DNA of 64,000 nt, taken from assembly GCA_039796575.1 (NCBI GenBank), contig JBDKJP010000065.1, positions 16,529 to 80,528 on the forward strand, given 5' to 3'. The notes beneath the pieces are model-generated. The model was not told the origin of the DNA. It made no database searches and saw only the letters and a list, made by a program, of their open reading frames with translations. The position numbers were made by a program, and so were the translations under genes. Positions 35,576 through 47,319 of this stretch are shown in pieces; position 1 is the stretch's first letter, and every line of letters starts with the position of its first letter. The stretch is from UBA668 sp039796575 (lineage in GTDB: Bacteria > Actinomycetota > Acidimicrobiia > Acidimicrobiales > Ilumatobacteraceae).

Positions 35576-36082
35576 TCAGCGACTGGCCGACGACGTGGTG
35601 GCCACGGTCGGCGTGGCACCGCTGGACGACGACGCTGCCGCAGCGGTGGTCGCCGGGGTCGCGGCGCGCACCGTCGTCGCGACCGCCGTCGTCGCCACCG
35701 TCACACCGTCGGGCAGGCACAGCAGGTCGCCCGGGAACAACGCCGTGTCGGCGTCGGCGCCGTTCGCGGCGTACAGCTCGTCGACCGTGAGGCCGCTCTC
35801 CTGTGCGAGCAGCAGCCAGTAGTCGCCCGAGAGCACCGTGTAGGTGTTCGTGCACGGTGCCGCCGTCGTGGGGGCGACGGAGGTCGACGCCGCGGTGGTC
35901 ACGGGCGTGGTCGTGGTGGTCGCCGGCGTCGCTTCGGTGACGGCACCGGTCGTGTCGGGCGAGCTCCCTGCGTCGGCGCCGCCACCGGCGAAGAACCCGG
36001 CCATCGAGAGCAGCGTGCCCATGCTGGCAGCGGCCGCCCATCGGGTGGCACGGCGGGCGGTGGCGTCGTCGTCGATCTGCAT
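35576..36082 (-). CDS. LysM-domain membrane protein
   Basis: 168-aa protein. A basic N-terminus and TM segment (about 14-35) are followed by a Thr/Ala-rich linker and a LysM-like module (NTYTVLSGDYWLLLAQESGLTVDELYAANGADADTALFPGDLLCLP), which binds glycans such as peptidoglycan, then a low-complexity Thr/Ala/Ser tail. ATG 36082 is favoured over GTG 36100 because CACCAT lies 6 nt upstream. Ends 5 nt from the convergent 34747-35571 gene. Confidence 0.78.
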   Translation of the reverse strand: MQIDDDATARRATRWAAAASMGTLLSMAGFFAGGGADAGSSPDTTGAVTEATPATTTTTPVTTAASTSVAPTTAAPCTNTYTVLSGDYWLLLAQESGLTVDELYAANGADADTALFPGDLLCLPDGVTVATTAVATTVRAATPATTAAAASSSSGATPTVATTSSASR

Positions 36083-36157
36083 GTGCCGATGGTGCGGCAC
36101 GAGGGTGAGAGCGCGGCGAGAGGACCACGAATCCGCGGTGAGTTCGCGCCGCTGCGC

Positions 36158-36240
36158 CGCGCAACTGGGTGTGTTCCGTCCCGGTTTCCGGGACGGAACA
36201 CGCCCAGAAGCCGAAATGGGACGAACGACGCCCAGAAGGT
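36158..36240 (-). repeat. intergenic hairpin repeat, copy 2
   Basis: Read on the minus strand it starts within 10 nt of the thiolase stop. It carries two TTCTGGGCGT words 28 nt apart, then a 14-bp perfect stem GTGTTCCGTCCCGG/CCGGGACGGAACAC around AAA (extendable to about 20 bp with one G-U), then CCCAGTTGCG. Nearly identical to 23672-23750, and at the same place relative to its gene. Confidence 0.8.
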
Positions 36241-36247
36241 CAGCGCA

Positions 36248-37474
36248 TCAGAGGCGTTCGATGATGGTGGCGGTGGCCATGCCGCCGCCGGTGCACATCG
36301 TGACCAGACCGGTCTGCAGGTCGCGGCGCTCGAGCTCGTCGACCAGGGTGCCGATGAGCATCGCGCCGGTGGCGCCGATCGGGTGACCGAGCGCCATCGC
36401 GCCGCCGTTGACGTTGGTCTTGTCCCAGTCGGCGCCGGTGTGACGCAGCCACTTCATCACGACCGCGGCGAACGCCTCGTTGACCTCGAACAGGTCGATG
36501 TCGGACAGCGACATGCCGGCCTTCTTCAACACGAGGTCGGTCGCGGGGCCGGGGGCGGTGAGCATGATGACCGGCTCGTCGCCGGCGACGGCGGCCATGG
36601 TGATCTTGGCGCGGGGCACGTAGCCCTGGGCGCGTGCGTGATCGGGCGAGGCGAGCAGCACGGCCGCGGCACCGTCGACCACACCCGACGAGTTGCCGCC
36701 GTGGTGCACGTGGCGGATGGCGTCGATGTGCGGGTATGCCTTGCGGGCGGTGTCGTCGATGCTGAGCTCGCGGCCGTTCACCACGTGCGCGCCCATGCCC
36801 TCGAAGCTCGGCTTCAACTTGGTGAGGTCCTCGAGCGTGGTGCCGGGGCGCACGTGCTCGTCGTGGTCGAGTGCGAGGCGGCCGTCGTCGTGGAAGATCG
36901 GCACGAGCGAGCGGTCGAAACGCCCTTCGGCGATGGCGGCGGCAGCACGGTTCTGGCTGTCGACCGCGAGCTGGTCGAGCTCCTCGCGGCTGAACCCTTC
37001 GACGGTGGCGATGAGGTCGGCCGAGATGCCCTGCGGCACCATGTCGTACTGGTCGCGCAGGTGCGTGTTGTTCGCGGTGAACCCGTCGACGTGCATCGGG
37101 GCGGGACGCGACATGCTCTCCACACCGCCGGCGACGACGAGGTCCTGGAAGCCGGCGAGGATGCCCATCGCGCCGAAGTTCACGGCCTGCTGGCCCGAAC
37201 CGCAGAAGCGGTTGAGCGTGACACCGGGGGCCTGGATGGACCAGCCCGCGTCGAGGGCCGCCATGCGGGCGATGTCCATCGAGTGGTCGCCGCTGCCGGC
37301 GCCGCAGCCCATGATGACGTCGTCGACGGTGGCCGTGTCGAACCCGTTGCGGGCCTGCAGTGCGTTGAGCACCTGGGCGAGGATGCGCTGCGGGTGCACG
37401 TCGTGCAGCGCACCCGTGTCCTTGCCCTTGCCACGGGGCGAGCGAACGGCGTCGATGATCCAGGCTTCTGTCAT
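36248..37474 (-). CDS. thiolase (acetyl-CoA C-acyltransferase)
   Basis: 408-aa thiolase. Acyl-accepting Cys91 in NRFCGSGQQAVN, GGNSSGVVDGAAAVLLAS, His in GHPIGATGAM and the second catalytic Cys in TMCTGGGMA are all intact. Size suits a degradative or biosynthetic thiolase; together with the acyl-CoA dehydrogenase at 24381 it suggests fatty-acid turnover, though the genes are not linked. ATG 37474 has TACGTT 6 nt upstream. Confidence 0.93.
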   Translation of the reverse strand: MTEAWIIDAVRSPRGKGKDTGALHDVHPQRILAQVLNALQARNGFDTATVDDVIMGCGAGSGDHSMDIARMAALDAGWSIQAPGVTLNRFCGSGQQAVNFGAMGILAGFQDLVVAGGVESMSRPAPMHVDGFTANNTHLRDQYDMVPQGISADLIATVEGFSREELDQLAVDSQNRAAAAIAEGRFDRSLVPIFHDDGRLALDHDEHVRPGTTLEDLTKLKPSFEGMGAHVVNGRELSIDDTARKAYPHIDAIRHVHHGGNSSGVVDGAAAVLLASPDHARAQGYVPRAKITMAAVAGDEPVIMLTAPGPATDLVLKKAGMSLSDIDLFEVNEAFAAVVMKWLRHTGADWDKTNVNGGAMALGHPIGATGAMLIGTLVDELERRDLQTGLVTMCTGGGMATATIIERL

Positions 37475-37480
37475 GCGGCC

Positions 37481-37486
37481 AACGTA
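37481..37486 (-). promoter_or_regulatory. putative -10 (TACGTT) of the thiolase gene
   Basis: Minus-strand TACGTT ends 6 nt before the ATG at 37474; leaderless layout. Confidence 0.45.
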
Positions 37487-37530
37487 CTCACGCACGTCGC
37501 CCCGGCCCGAAGCGTGCGGGTGCGGGCGGA

Positions 37531-40845
<3,315 letters not shown>

Positions 40846-40853
40846 TCAGGGTG

Positions 40854-40859
40854 AGGCTA
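40854..40859 (-). promoter_or_regulatory. putative -10 (TAGCCT) of the hybrid kinase gene
   Basis: Minus-strand TAGCCT ends 8 nt before GTG 40845. Confidence 0.4.
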
Positions 40860-40906
40860 GTTCCGCGGAACCGTGTTCACCTGTGTCAGCCGTCATGTGC
40901 TCGGGG

Positions 40907-41128
40907 TCAGGCCTCGATGAAGATGCACTCCCCCGGGCACTGCTCGGCTGCGTCGAGGACGCCGTCGAGCTCCAGGTCGGGGATGTCGGCCATGCCACCG
41001 GCCATCAGCAGGGCGCCGCGCCCGTCACGCACGTACGACACGCCGTCCTCGAGCTGGAACACCGCCGGTGCGGTGTCCTCGCACAGGCCGTCGCCGGTGC
41101 ACACGTCGTGATCCACCCACACCTTCAT
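40907..41128 (-). CDS. [3Fe-4S]/[4Fe-4S]-type single-cluster ferredoxin
   Basis: 73-aa ferredoxin. Cluster ligands C10, C16 and C64 with the CP that follows; Asp13 occupies the place of the second Cys (CTGDGLC), as in Pyrococcus furiosus ferredoxin. An extra Cys68 follows (CPGEC). Small acidic electron carriers of this type commonly serve cytochrome P450s, but none is nearby. ATG 41128 follows GGAGGTGGG. Confidence 0.9.
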   Translation of the reverse strand: MKVWVDHDVCTGDGLCEDTAPAVFQLEDGVSYVRDGRGALLMAGGMADIPDLELDGVLDAAEQCPGECIFIEA

Positions 41129-41228
41129 GACCCACCTCCGGGCTCACGAGCCCGAGAACCCGGGCTGCAACTGTGCTATCGGCGCGGGCACACAGGTGCT
41201 TGACGGGACCAAGGTCCTGTCGAGCCCG

Positions 41229-41267
41229 AAAACGGCAGAGGGCCGGCCGCCGCAGCGACCGACCCTC
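41229..41267 (-). terminator. rho-independent terminator after the SHOCT gene
   Basis: On the minus strand GAGGGTCGG pairs with CCGGCCCTC (one G-U) across 12 nt, followed by TGCCG and TTTT. It lies 19 nt past the stop at 41286. Confidence 0.6.
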
Positions 41268-41285
41268 GCACTGCGAGCGGTGTGC

Positions 41286-41669
41286 TCAGCCGACGATCTT
41301 GGCCTTCATCGCGGCGAACTCGGCGTCGTCGATGACGCCCTTCTCCTTGAGCTCGGCCAGGCGGGCCAGCTCTTCGGTGGCGCTCGGCGCGGCAGCCTGA
41401 CGGATGTACTGGCGGGCGGCGGCGTCCTGCGCCTGCAGCTGCTCGACTTCGCGACCGGCCATCGAGTTGCCCTTGATGACGATGTAGAGGAACGCACCGA
41501 GGAACGGCAGCACGATGAGGAACACGATCCACAGCACCTTCGAGATGCCGCTGGCGTCCTTGTCGCGGAAGATGTCGGCGAAGATGCGGAACAGCAGCAT
41601 GATCCACACGAAGAACAGGAAGAAGTAGAGCATCGAGAAGAACACGTCGAGCAAGCCGAACGAGAGCAT
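41286..41669 (-). CDS. two-TM membrane protein with PLDc_N-like and SHOCT domains
   Basis: 127-aa protein: hydrophobic helices at about 5-28 and 43-65 (ISKVLWIVFLIVLPFLGAFLYIVI, the PLDc_N pattern), then a cytoplasmic tail ending in a SHOCT module (TEELARLAELKEKGVIDDAEFAAMKAKIVG). Such proteins are common stress-associated membrane proteins in actinobacteria; no enzymatic role is known. ATG 41669 follows AGAAGG. Confidence 0.85.
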   Translation of the reverse strand: MLSFGLLDVFFSMLYFFLFFVWIMLLFRIFADIFRDKDASGISKVLWIVFLIVLPFLGAFLYIVIKGNSMAGREVEQLQAQDAAARQYIRQAAAPSATEELARLAELKEKGVIDDAEFAAMKAKIVG

Positions 41670-41719
41670 TGGGAAACACCTTCTGAGATCAGGACTCCGG
41701 GTGGAGTCGGCAGGCGAGG

Positions 41720-42703
41720 CTAGCGGGGTTCGGCGGCTTCCGTGGCGGGCTCGACCTCGGGCTCGGGTGCACCGTCGAGCGCGAAGTACGTGGCGATGCG
41801 TGGGTAGCGCTGCGGCAGCCTGCGCACGACCGGGAGCCCGAACACGACGTGGCTGAGGCTGCCGAACCGCTCGTAGATGACCGCGGTGAACACGAAGCTG
41901 CCCGACATGAGCCGACCGACGAAGAAGAAGTTGCCGAGCACCGCGACGGTGGTGGCGGTCTGCCCCATCGTGTCGGAGGTGCGTTCGATGCGCAGCGGCA
42001 AGTAGTACTGCATGAACCACTGCAGGGCCGCGTAGCCGAGGCCGAACAACGCGGCGCCCGGCAACAGCGCGCCGGGGTCCGAGGTCGTGCGCGGCAACGT
42101 GATCATCACCACGAACCACATCACGCTGAAGCAGGCGAACACGGTGACCCACACGACGAACCCGAGCGCGATGCCCGTGTGGTCGCGGATCGCGGTGAAC
42201 ACGATGTTGGCGGCCACCGACACGAAGAACACACCGATCAGCGCACCCATCGACTTCATCTTCTGCTTGGCCTCGTTGATGGTGAGGCCCCATGCGGCGC
42301 CCGAGCTGACCGAGAGCACGCGGGCCAGCGAGCGGCCCGCCCACAGCGTGATGACGGCACTGGAGAGCATCACACCCAAGGCCTGCCACCGACTGATGCC
42401 GAACAAGGCGGTGGCCATCGGTCCGGTGGTGGGCGACGACGAGAACGTGTCGTCGAACGCGTTCGAGAAGTGGATGACCCGGCTGAGCGCGATGATGGTG
42501 ACGTTCGCAGGGATGATGAACAGGAACATCCGCAGCGCGATGGCGCTGCCGAGCACCGACCCGAACGCGAGGGCGTCGCGGCGATAGAGCGCCTCCGCCA
42601 CGTTGACACTGGTCTTGGCCTCGCTGGCCGACACCCATCGTTGCTTCGCGTCGACGCCCAACGTCTCGGCGCGCTGACGCACCAGGTCCCACTTGCCTGC
42701 CAT
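41720..42703 (-). CDS. YihY-like multi-pass membrane protein
   Basis: 327-aa integral membrane protein with about six TM helices: soluble N-terminus (GKWDLVRQRAETLGVDAKQRW), then ALRMFLFIIPANVTIIAL, and a fourth-helix AALQWFMQYYLP. The overall layout resembles YihY/BrkB but is divergent from the 9787 paralogue. ATG 42703 has TAGCAT 7 nt upstream. Divergent from the DUF2252 gene with 39 nt between. Confidence 0.7.
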   Translation of the reverse strand: MAGKWDLVRQRAETLGVDAKQRWVSASEAKTSVNVAEALYRRDALAFGSVLGSAIALRMFLFIIPANVTIIALSRVIHFSNAFDDTFSSSPTTGPMATALFGISRWQALGVMLSSAVITLWAGRSLARVLSVSSGAAWGLTINEAKQKMKSMGALIGVFFVSVAANIVFTAIRDHTGIALGFVVWVTVFACFSVMWFVVMITLPRTTSDPGALLPGAALFGLGYAALQWFMQYYLPLRIERTSDTMGQTATTVAVLGNFFFVGRLMSGSFVFTAVIYERFGSLSHVVFGLPVVRRLPQRYPRIATYFALDGAPEPEVEPATEAAEPR

Positions 42704-42710
42704 TCGACGA

Positions 42711-42736
42711 ATGCTAGGTCCACCACCTGTCACAAT
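42711..42736. promoter_or_regulatory. back-to-back -10 elements (YihY-like / DUF2252)
   Basis: Minus-strand TAGCAT (42711-42716) is 7 nt from ATG 42703; plus-strand CACAAT (42731-42736) is 6 nt from GTG 42743. A compact divergent leaderless promoter, as in glgC/glgA. Confidence 0.45.
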
Positions 42737-42742
42737 CGCGCC

Positions 42743-44119
42743 GTGGCGACGAAGCGAACCGAGAAGAGCACGGCATTCAGCGATCCGATCGCGCCCCCTG
42801 CGCAGCGCCGGGCCGACGGCAAGGCCCGGCGGCAGTCCGCCTCACGCACCTCGCACGGGGAGTGGGAGCCGGCTGCGGACCGGCCTGATCCGGTGGAGTT
42901 GCTCGTCGAGTCGAACCGCACCCGCCAGCAGGACCTGGTGCCGTTGCGGTACTCGCGCATGGCGGCGTCGCCGTTCGCCTTCCTGCGCGGTTCGGCGCTG
43001 GCGATGGCCGTCGACCTGCGGCACGTGCCGCAGACCGGCCTCGAAGTCACCATCTGCGGCGACGCGCACATCGCCAACTTCGGCGTGTTCGCCAGCCCCG
43101 AGCGGCGACTGGTGTTCGACCTGAACGACTTCGACGAGGTCACCCGCGGCTCGTTCGAGTGGGACGTGAAGCGCCTCGCCGCGAGCATCACCGTGGCGGC
43201 ACGCGAGCGCGGGCTCGACGCTCCGGCGGCTCGGCGTGTCGTGGTGGAGGCCGTCGACACGTACCGCTTCCGAATGGACGACTACGCCGCGATGTCGCGG
43301 CTGGACCTGTTCTACTCCCGCATCGACGCCGAGGATCTGGCGCACCACCTCGAGGGCGACGCGCGGCAACGGACGGAGACGTTCCTGAAGCGGGCGGGCG
43401 AGAAGAACCACCTCCGGGCACTCGCCAAGCTGACGACGCTCGTCGACGGGCAGTGGCGCATCGTGGAGGACCCGCCGTTGGTGCAGCGCCTCGAAGGGCC
43501 GCATCTGCGTGAGCGCCTCGCCGACGTGATGGCCGGGTACCACGCGTCGCTGCCCGCCGACCGGCAGGCGCTGTTCGAGCAGTACCGGTTCGTCGACTTC
43601 GCCCGCAAGGTGGTCGGCGTCGGCAGCGTCGGCACGCGCTGCTGGATGGTGCTGCTGCAGGGTCCGAACGGTGGGCCGCTCTTCCTGCAGGTGAAGGAGG
43701 CCGGTCAGGCGTCGGCGCAGCAGGCGGTCGGCGCGAGGCCGCGTGGCCACCAGGGCCGCCGAGTGGTCGAGGGTCAGCGGTCGTTGCAGGCCGTGAGCGA
43801 CGTGCTGCTCGGCTGGACCACGGACCCGGTCGACGACACCGACTACTTCATCCGCCAACTGTGGGACGCGAAGGGCAGCTTCGACACCAGCGTCATGCGG
43901 GTCGCCGGGTTCCGCGCGTATGTGCGGGCGTGTGCGTGGGCGCTGGCCCGAGCCCATGCGCGCACCGGCGATCCCGCCACCATCGCCGGCTACCTCGGTT
44001 CGGCCGACACGTTCAGCACGGCGATGGCCGAGTTCGCCGAGCGCTACGCCGACCAGACCGAGCGCGACCACGCCGCGCTGGTCGCGGCGCTCGCCGACGG
44101 TCGCCTGCCGTCGACCTGA
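42743..44119 (+). CDS. DUF2252 family protein
   Basis: 458-aa protein of the DUF2252 family. Family hallmarks: RMAASPFAFLRGSA, GDAHIANFG (about 106-114) and FDLNDFDE (about 126-133), which resemble the catalytic HGD-N and metal-binding D of aminoglycoside-kinase-like folds; CAWALARAHARTGD lies near the C-terminus. Biochemical function is not established. GTG start is set by the upstream CACAAT. Confidence 0.88.
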   Translation: MATKRTEKSTAFSDPIAPPAQRRADGKARRQSASRTSHGEWEPAADRPDPVELLVESNRTRQQDLVPLRYSRMAASPFAFLRGSALAMAVDLRHVPQTGLEVTICGDAHIANFGVFASPERRLVFDLNDFDEVTRGSFEWDVKRLAASITVAARERGLDAPAARRVVVEAVDTYRFRMDDYAAMSRLDLFYSRIDAEDLAHHLEGDARQRTETFLKRAGEKNHLRALAKLTTLVDGQWRIVEDPPLVQRLEGPHLRERLADVMAGYHASLPADRQALFEQYRFVDFARKVVGVGSVGTRCWMVLLQGPNGGPLFLQVKEAGQASAQQAVGARPRGHQGRRVVEGQRSLQAVSDVLLGWTTDPVDDTDYFIRQLWDAKGSFDTSVMRVAGFRAYVRACAWALARAHARTGDPATIAGYLGSADTFSTAMAEFAERYADQTERDHAALVAALADGRLPST

Positions 44120-44135
44120 GGCGGCACGCCGTCAG
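44116..44135. terminator. hairpin shared by convergent DUF2252 and HerA-like genes
   Basis: CTGA-GGCG pairs with CGCC-(g)-TCAG across a 3-nt loop; the arms contain both stop codons. Candidate bidirectional terminator. Confidence 0.4.
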
Positions 44136-45730
44136 TCGCGGCGGTGTGCCCACGTGGTGGGCAGGTCGGCGCCACCCTCGGGGCACCACCGTTCGCCCAC
44201 GTTGACGCGCATCGCCGGGGTGGCGATGGGGCCGGCCACCAGCATCTCGCCCTGCGCGAACGAACGCGCCTCCTGGATCATCGGTCGGGGCACGTGCGAG
44301 AAGATGGACGCCAGCTCGTCGATGTCGAGCACCGAGTTCATCCGCATCAGCACCAGGTTGTCGCACTGCGAGATGACGTTGCGGTGGATCTTCTGCGGAC
44401 GCTGGGTGCTGACGATGAGGTGGATGCCGTACTTGCGGCCCTCCCCCGCCACCCACACGCCGTAGTCGGTGATGGCACGCTCGAGCGCGGACGCGGCGTC
44501 GGGGGCGAGCACGTTGTGGGCCTCGTCGATGACGAGCAGGATGGGCGACCGCTGTTCACGACGACGCAGCGAGCCCATCACGGCGAGCGACACCACGGAC
44601 CGGGCGCGGGCGTCGGAGAGCGAACCGGTGTCGAGCACGGCGACACGGCGACCGGGCAGCGTGTCGACCAGCGACGGTTCGTCGCTCGCGGCCCACACCT
44701 CCCAGTCGGCGACGCGCAGGTTGTGCAGCCGGCGCAGCAGCCGCTCGGCCGCCTGGTCGCCCTGCCGTTCGATCTCGGCGATGAGCTCGGCGAAGCCGTA
44801 GTGGTGCAGGTGCGTCAGCGACTCGACGGCCTCGATGAACGCGCCGTACTCGGCACCGTCGGCGAGCGGGTCGAGGTCGACGGTGAGCGCCTGCTCGTGC
44901 AGCGCGAGGTCGGAGAGGTGGATGGCGAGGCGGAAGTCGGTGCTGTCCGCCCGGCACACGGCCACGTCGCCTGCGGCGCGCATCGCCGACTTCAGTTCGC
45001 GGTAGCCGCGCTGCGACATCGGAGGCTGGCCGCGCCGGACAATCACGTCTCGGTCGCGCAGTTCGCCGAGGTGCACGTAGTCGGAGTTCGGGTCGATGAT
45101 GATGATCGGCAACGTGGTGTGCACGTAGAGGCGCTCGAGGATGGCGCCGAGGCTGTACGTCTTGCCCGAGCCCGATTGACCGACCATGAAGGTGTGGCGC
45201 GAGAAGCCCGACGCCTTCAGGTTCGCCTCCACGTCGACCGAGTTGACGGTGCCGATGGGCAGCGCGGCGCTCGAGCCCATGCCACCGGCGAGCAGCGCGG
45301 CCACCACCCGGTCCTCCGCAGGAACGAGCCGACCGTCGCGAAACCCTTCGCCGGATGGGCGAGCGGGCCTGCCGTCGACGACCGCCGACAACACTGTGCC
45401 CGCACCATTCACGAACCGCATCACGACGCCGAGATTGGCGCTCTGCAGCGCCGCTGACGCTGCATCGCCGAACATGTCGGTCTCCACCTCGACCCGCATC
45501 GCTTCCCGTTCACTGATCCGCAACTCGGTGATCTGCAGCAGCAACAGTTCGCCCGACGGTGTTCGGACACCTGAGAAGCCACCAACCTCGAGACCACAGT
45601 CGAACCCTGCCTGGAACCCGACGTCGCGCCCGTTCAGCGACCAGACGCCGATCGGCGTGGGAATGTGGTCGACGATGTCGCGTCGGACTTCTGACGCGGT
45701 GGGAAGGGAACGTGCGGCTCGTTTCGTCAC
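44132..45730 (-). CDS. HerA-like DNA-translocating ATPase (DUF87)
   Basis: 532-aa RecA-fold ATPase. An N-terminal HAS-barrel-like beta region (HIPTPIGVWSLNGRDVGFQAGFDCG), Walker A GQSGSGKT (184-191), Walker B ILLVIDEAHNVLAPD near 400 and the sensor IVSTQRPQKIHRNVISQCDN are typical of HerA/FtsK-superfamily hexameric pumps. HerA usually works with the NurA nuclease, which is absent here. GTG 45730 has CAAGAT 6 nt upstream. Confidence 0.85.
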   Translation of the reverse strand: MTKRAARSLPTASEVRRDIVDHIPTPIGVWSLNGRDVGFQAGFDCGLEVGGFSGVRTPSGELLLLQITELRISEREAMRVEVETDMFGDAASAALQSANLGVVMRFVNGAGTVLSAVVDGRPARPSGEGFRDGRLVPAEDRVVAALLAGGMGSSAALPIGTVNSVDVEANLKASGFSRHTFMVGQSGSGKTYSLGAILERLYVHTTLPIIIIDPNSDYVHLGELRDRDVIVRRGQPPMSQRGYRELKSAMRAAGDVAVCRADSTDFRLAIHLSDLALHEQALTVDLDPLADGAEYGAFIEAVESLTHLHHYGFAELIAEIERQGDQAAERLLRRLHNLRVADWEVWAASDEPSLVDTLPGRRVAVLDTGSLSDARARSVVSLAVMGSLRRREQRSPILLVIDEAHNVLAPDAASALERAITDYGVWVAGEGRKYGIHLIVSTQRPQKIHRNVISQCDNLVLMRMNSVLDIDELASIFSHVPRPMIQEARSFAQGEMLVAGPIATPAMRVNVGERWCPEGGADLPTTWAHRRD

Positions 45731-45736
45731 CCGACC

Positions 45737-45755
45737 ATCTTGTCACTGGTACCGT
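45737..45755. promoter_or_regulatory. back-to-back -10 elements (HerA-like / MscS)
   Basis: Minus-strand CAAGAT (45737-45742) is 6 nt from GTG 45730; plus-strand TACCGT (45750-45755) is 7 nt from GTG 45763. Confidence 0.45.
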
Positions 45756-45762
45756 GCGCGTC

Positions 45763-46734
45763 GTGCTTCCCGCCCTGCTCACGTCGTTCCTCACCGCCGC
45801 CGACGACGCTCCGGTCGAGGACGTGTGTGGCGCTCGGCCGAACTGGTTCTGCGAGACCGTGTACAGCGCCACCAGCAACAAGGCCCTGGCGAAGAGTGCC
45901 GACTGGCTGATCACGCGCCCACTGTCGGCGCTCATCGTCATCGTGGTAGCGGCGCTGGTGAACCGCTGGTTGCGCAAGTTGGTCACGGCGGCGATCACCC
46001 GCTTCACGATGCCGCCGGAGCGTGCCGTCGACGCGCTCGAACGCATCGGGGTCACCTCCTTCTCGCCCGACCCTCGCGACGCCACGCGCACGCGCACGCT
46101 GTGCGCGGTGGCACGCGCGTCGGTGTCCACCCTCATCTGGACCATCGCGGTGCTGGTCGCGCTGGGGTTGTTCAACATCAACCTCGGTCCGCTGCTGGCG
46201 GGCGCAGGCATCGCCGGCATCGCGGTCGGTCTCGGCGCCCAGTCCCTGGTGCGCGACTGCATCGCCGGGTTCTTCATCCTGCTCGAGGACCAGTGCGGCG
46301 TGGGCGACGAGGTCGACCTCGCCACGGTGTCGGGCACGGTGGAGGCGCTCACGTTGCGGTCCACCCAGGTACGCGCGGCCGACGGCACGCTGTGGACCGT
46401 GCCGAACGGGGCCATCCTGCGCATCGGCAACCAGAGCCGCAGCTGGTCGCAGGCAAGCATCGACGTGATGGTGGGGCTCGACGCCGATCTCGACCGGGTG
46501 GCCGAGATCGCCGGCAGTGCGGCGGTCGCCGCCGTGGCCGAACCGCCGTTCGCCGACGTGGTGCTGCGCGAGCCGCAGGTGCTGGGCGTGGAGCGCGTCG
46601 ATCAGACCGGCGCCGTGCTGCGGCTCACGGTGCGTACGAAGCCGGGGCACCAGGTGGCCGCGGCGCGGCACGTGCGCGCCGCGGTGAAGCGGGCCCTCGA
46701 CGACGAGGGCGTCACGTACCACCCGCCGACCTGA
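45763..46734 (+). CDS. small-conductance mechanosensitive channel (MscS family)
   Basis: 323-aa channel. An N-terminal extracytoplasmic stretch with two Cys (DVCGARPNWFCETV), TM helices near 45-65 and 120-140, the pore helix LLAGAGIAGIAVGLGAQSLVRDCIAGFFILLEDQ with its Gly/Ala packing, and the MscS beta domain (VGDEVDLATVSGTVEALTLRSTQVRAADGTLWTVPNGAI). Protects against hypo-osmotic shock. GTG 45763 chosen over 45754 because the latter would overlap the -10 element. Confidence 0.9.
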   Translation: MLPALLTSFLTAADDAPVEDVCGARPNWFCETVYSATSNKALAKSADWLITRPLSALIVIVVAALVNRWLRKLVTAAITRFTMPPERAVDALERIGVTSFSPDPRDATRTRTLCAVARASVSTLIWTIAVLVALGLFNINLGPLLAGAGIAGIAVGLGAQSLVRDCIAGFFILLEDQCGVGDEVDLATVSGTVEALTLRSTQVRAADGTLWTVPNGAILRIGNQSRSWSQASIDVMVGLDADLDRVAEIAGSAAVAAVAEPPFADVVLREPQVLGVERVDQTGAVLRLTVRTKPGHQVAAARHVRAAVKRALDDEGVTYHPPT

Positions 46735-46758
46735 TCGTCGGCCGGTGCGGGATGGGAC

Positions 46759-47208
46759 TCAGGCGGCCTGGGGCTGGCCGTCGGGGCGGAGCACCACGAC
46801 CGGGCAGTGCGCATGGTGCACGACGGCGTTTGACACCGAGCCGAGCAGCATGCCGACGAAGCCACCGTGGCCGCGGCTGCCGACGACCATCAACTCGGCG
46901 CCGCGGGACGCTTCGATGAGGGCATGGGCGGCGGAGCCGATCTCCATGCGCGTGTCGGACTGCACGCCGCGCTCGGCGGCGTAGGCGACGGCGGCGTCGA
47001 GCACGGTGCGGCCGGCTTCTTCCAGCTGCTCCAGCACCATGCCGGTGCCGTACGGGCTGGCGGCGGCGGCACCCACCTCCACACCGTGCACCAGCAGCAG
47101 CGGCAGTTGACGACGCTGCGCTTCGGCGATCGCCCAGTCGAGGGCGCGAGCAGCGTCGGGGGAACCGTCGACGCCGACCACGATCGTGCGAGTGGTGGTC
47201 GTGTCCAT
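46759..47208 (-). CDS. universal stress protein, UspA family
   Basis: 149-aa Usp domain with IVVGVDGSPDAARALDWAIAEA and the ATP-binding signature GSRGHGGFVGMLLGSVS (G-2x-G-9x-G-S), so probably the ATP-binding subclass. ATG 47208 follows CGGAGGTGC. Convergent with mscS, 24 nt apart; CCGAC/GTCGG brackets the mscS stop. Confidence 0.92.
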   Translation of the reverse strand: MDTTTTRTIVVGVDGSPDAARALDWAIAEAQRRQLPLLLVHGVEVGAAAASPYGTGMVLEQLEEAGRTVLDAAVAYAAERGVQSDTRMEIGSAAHALIEASRGAELMVVGSRGHGGFVGMLLGSVSNAVVHHAHCPVVVLRPDGQPQAA

Positions 47209-47319
47209 GGACTGCACCTCCGTTGAGTATCGGCCCGGATGGGGCCTCTGCTCACAGTGTGCGCCTCCTGGCCGCGTGGCGCCACGGGCGAAGGTCCATC
47301 GACCCGTCGATGGGAGAGG

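Noticed and set aside
41286..42692. Single 468-residue protein spanning the SHOCT and YihY-like genes
   Set aside because: The upstream two-thirds is an Arg/His-rich shadow of the YihY-like gene in another frame; the SHOCT protein has its own ATG at 41669 with AGAAGG.
45754..45762. GTG 45754 as the MscS start
   Set aside because: It overlaps the TACCGT -10 element; GTG 45763 lies 7 nt downstream as in other leaderless genes.
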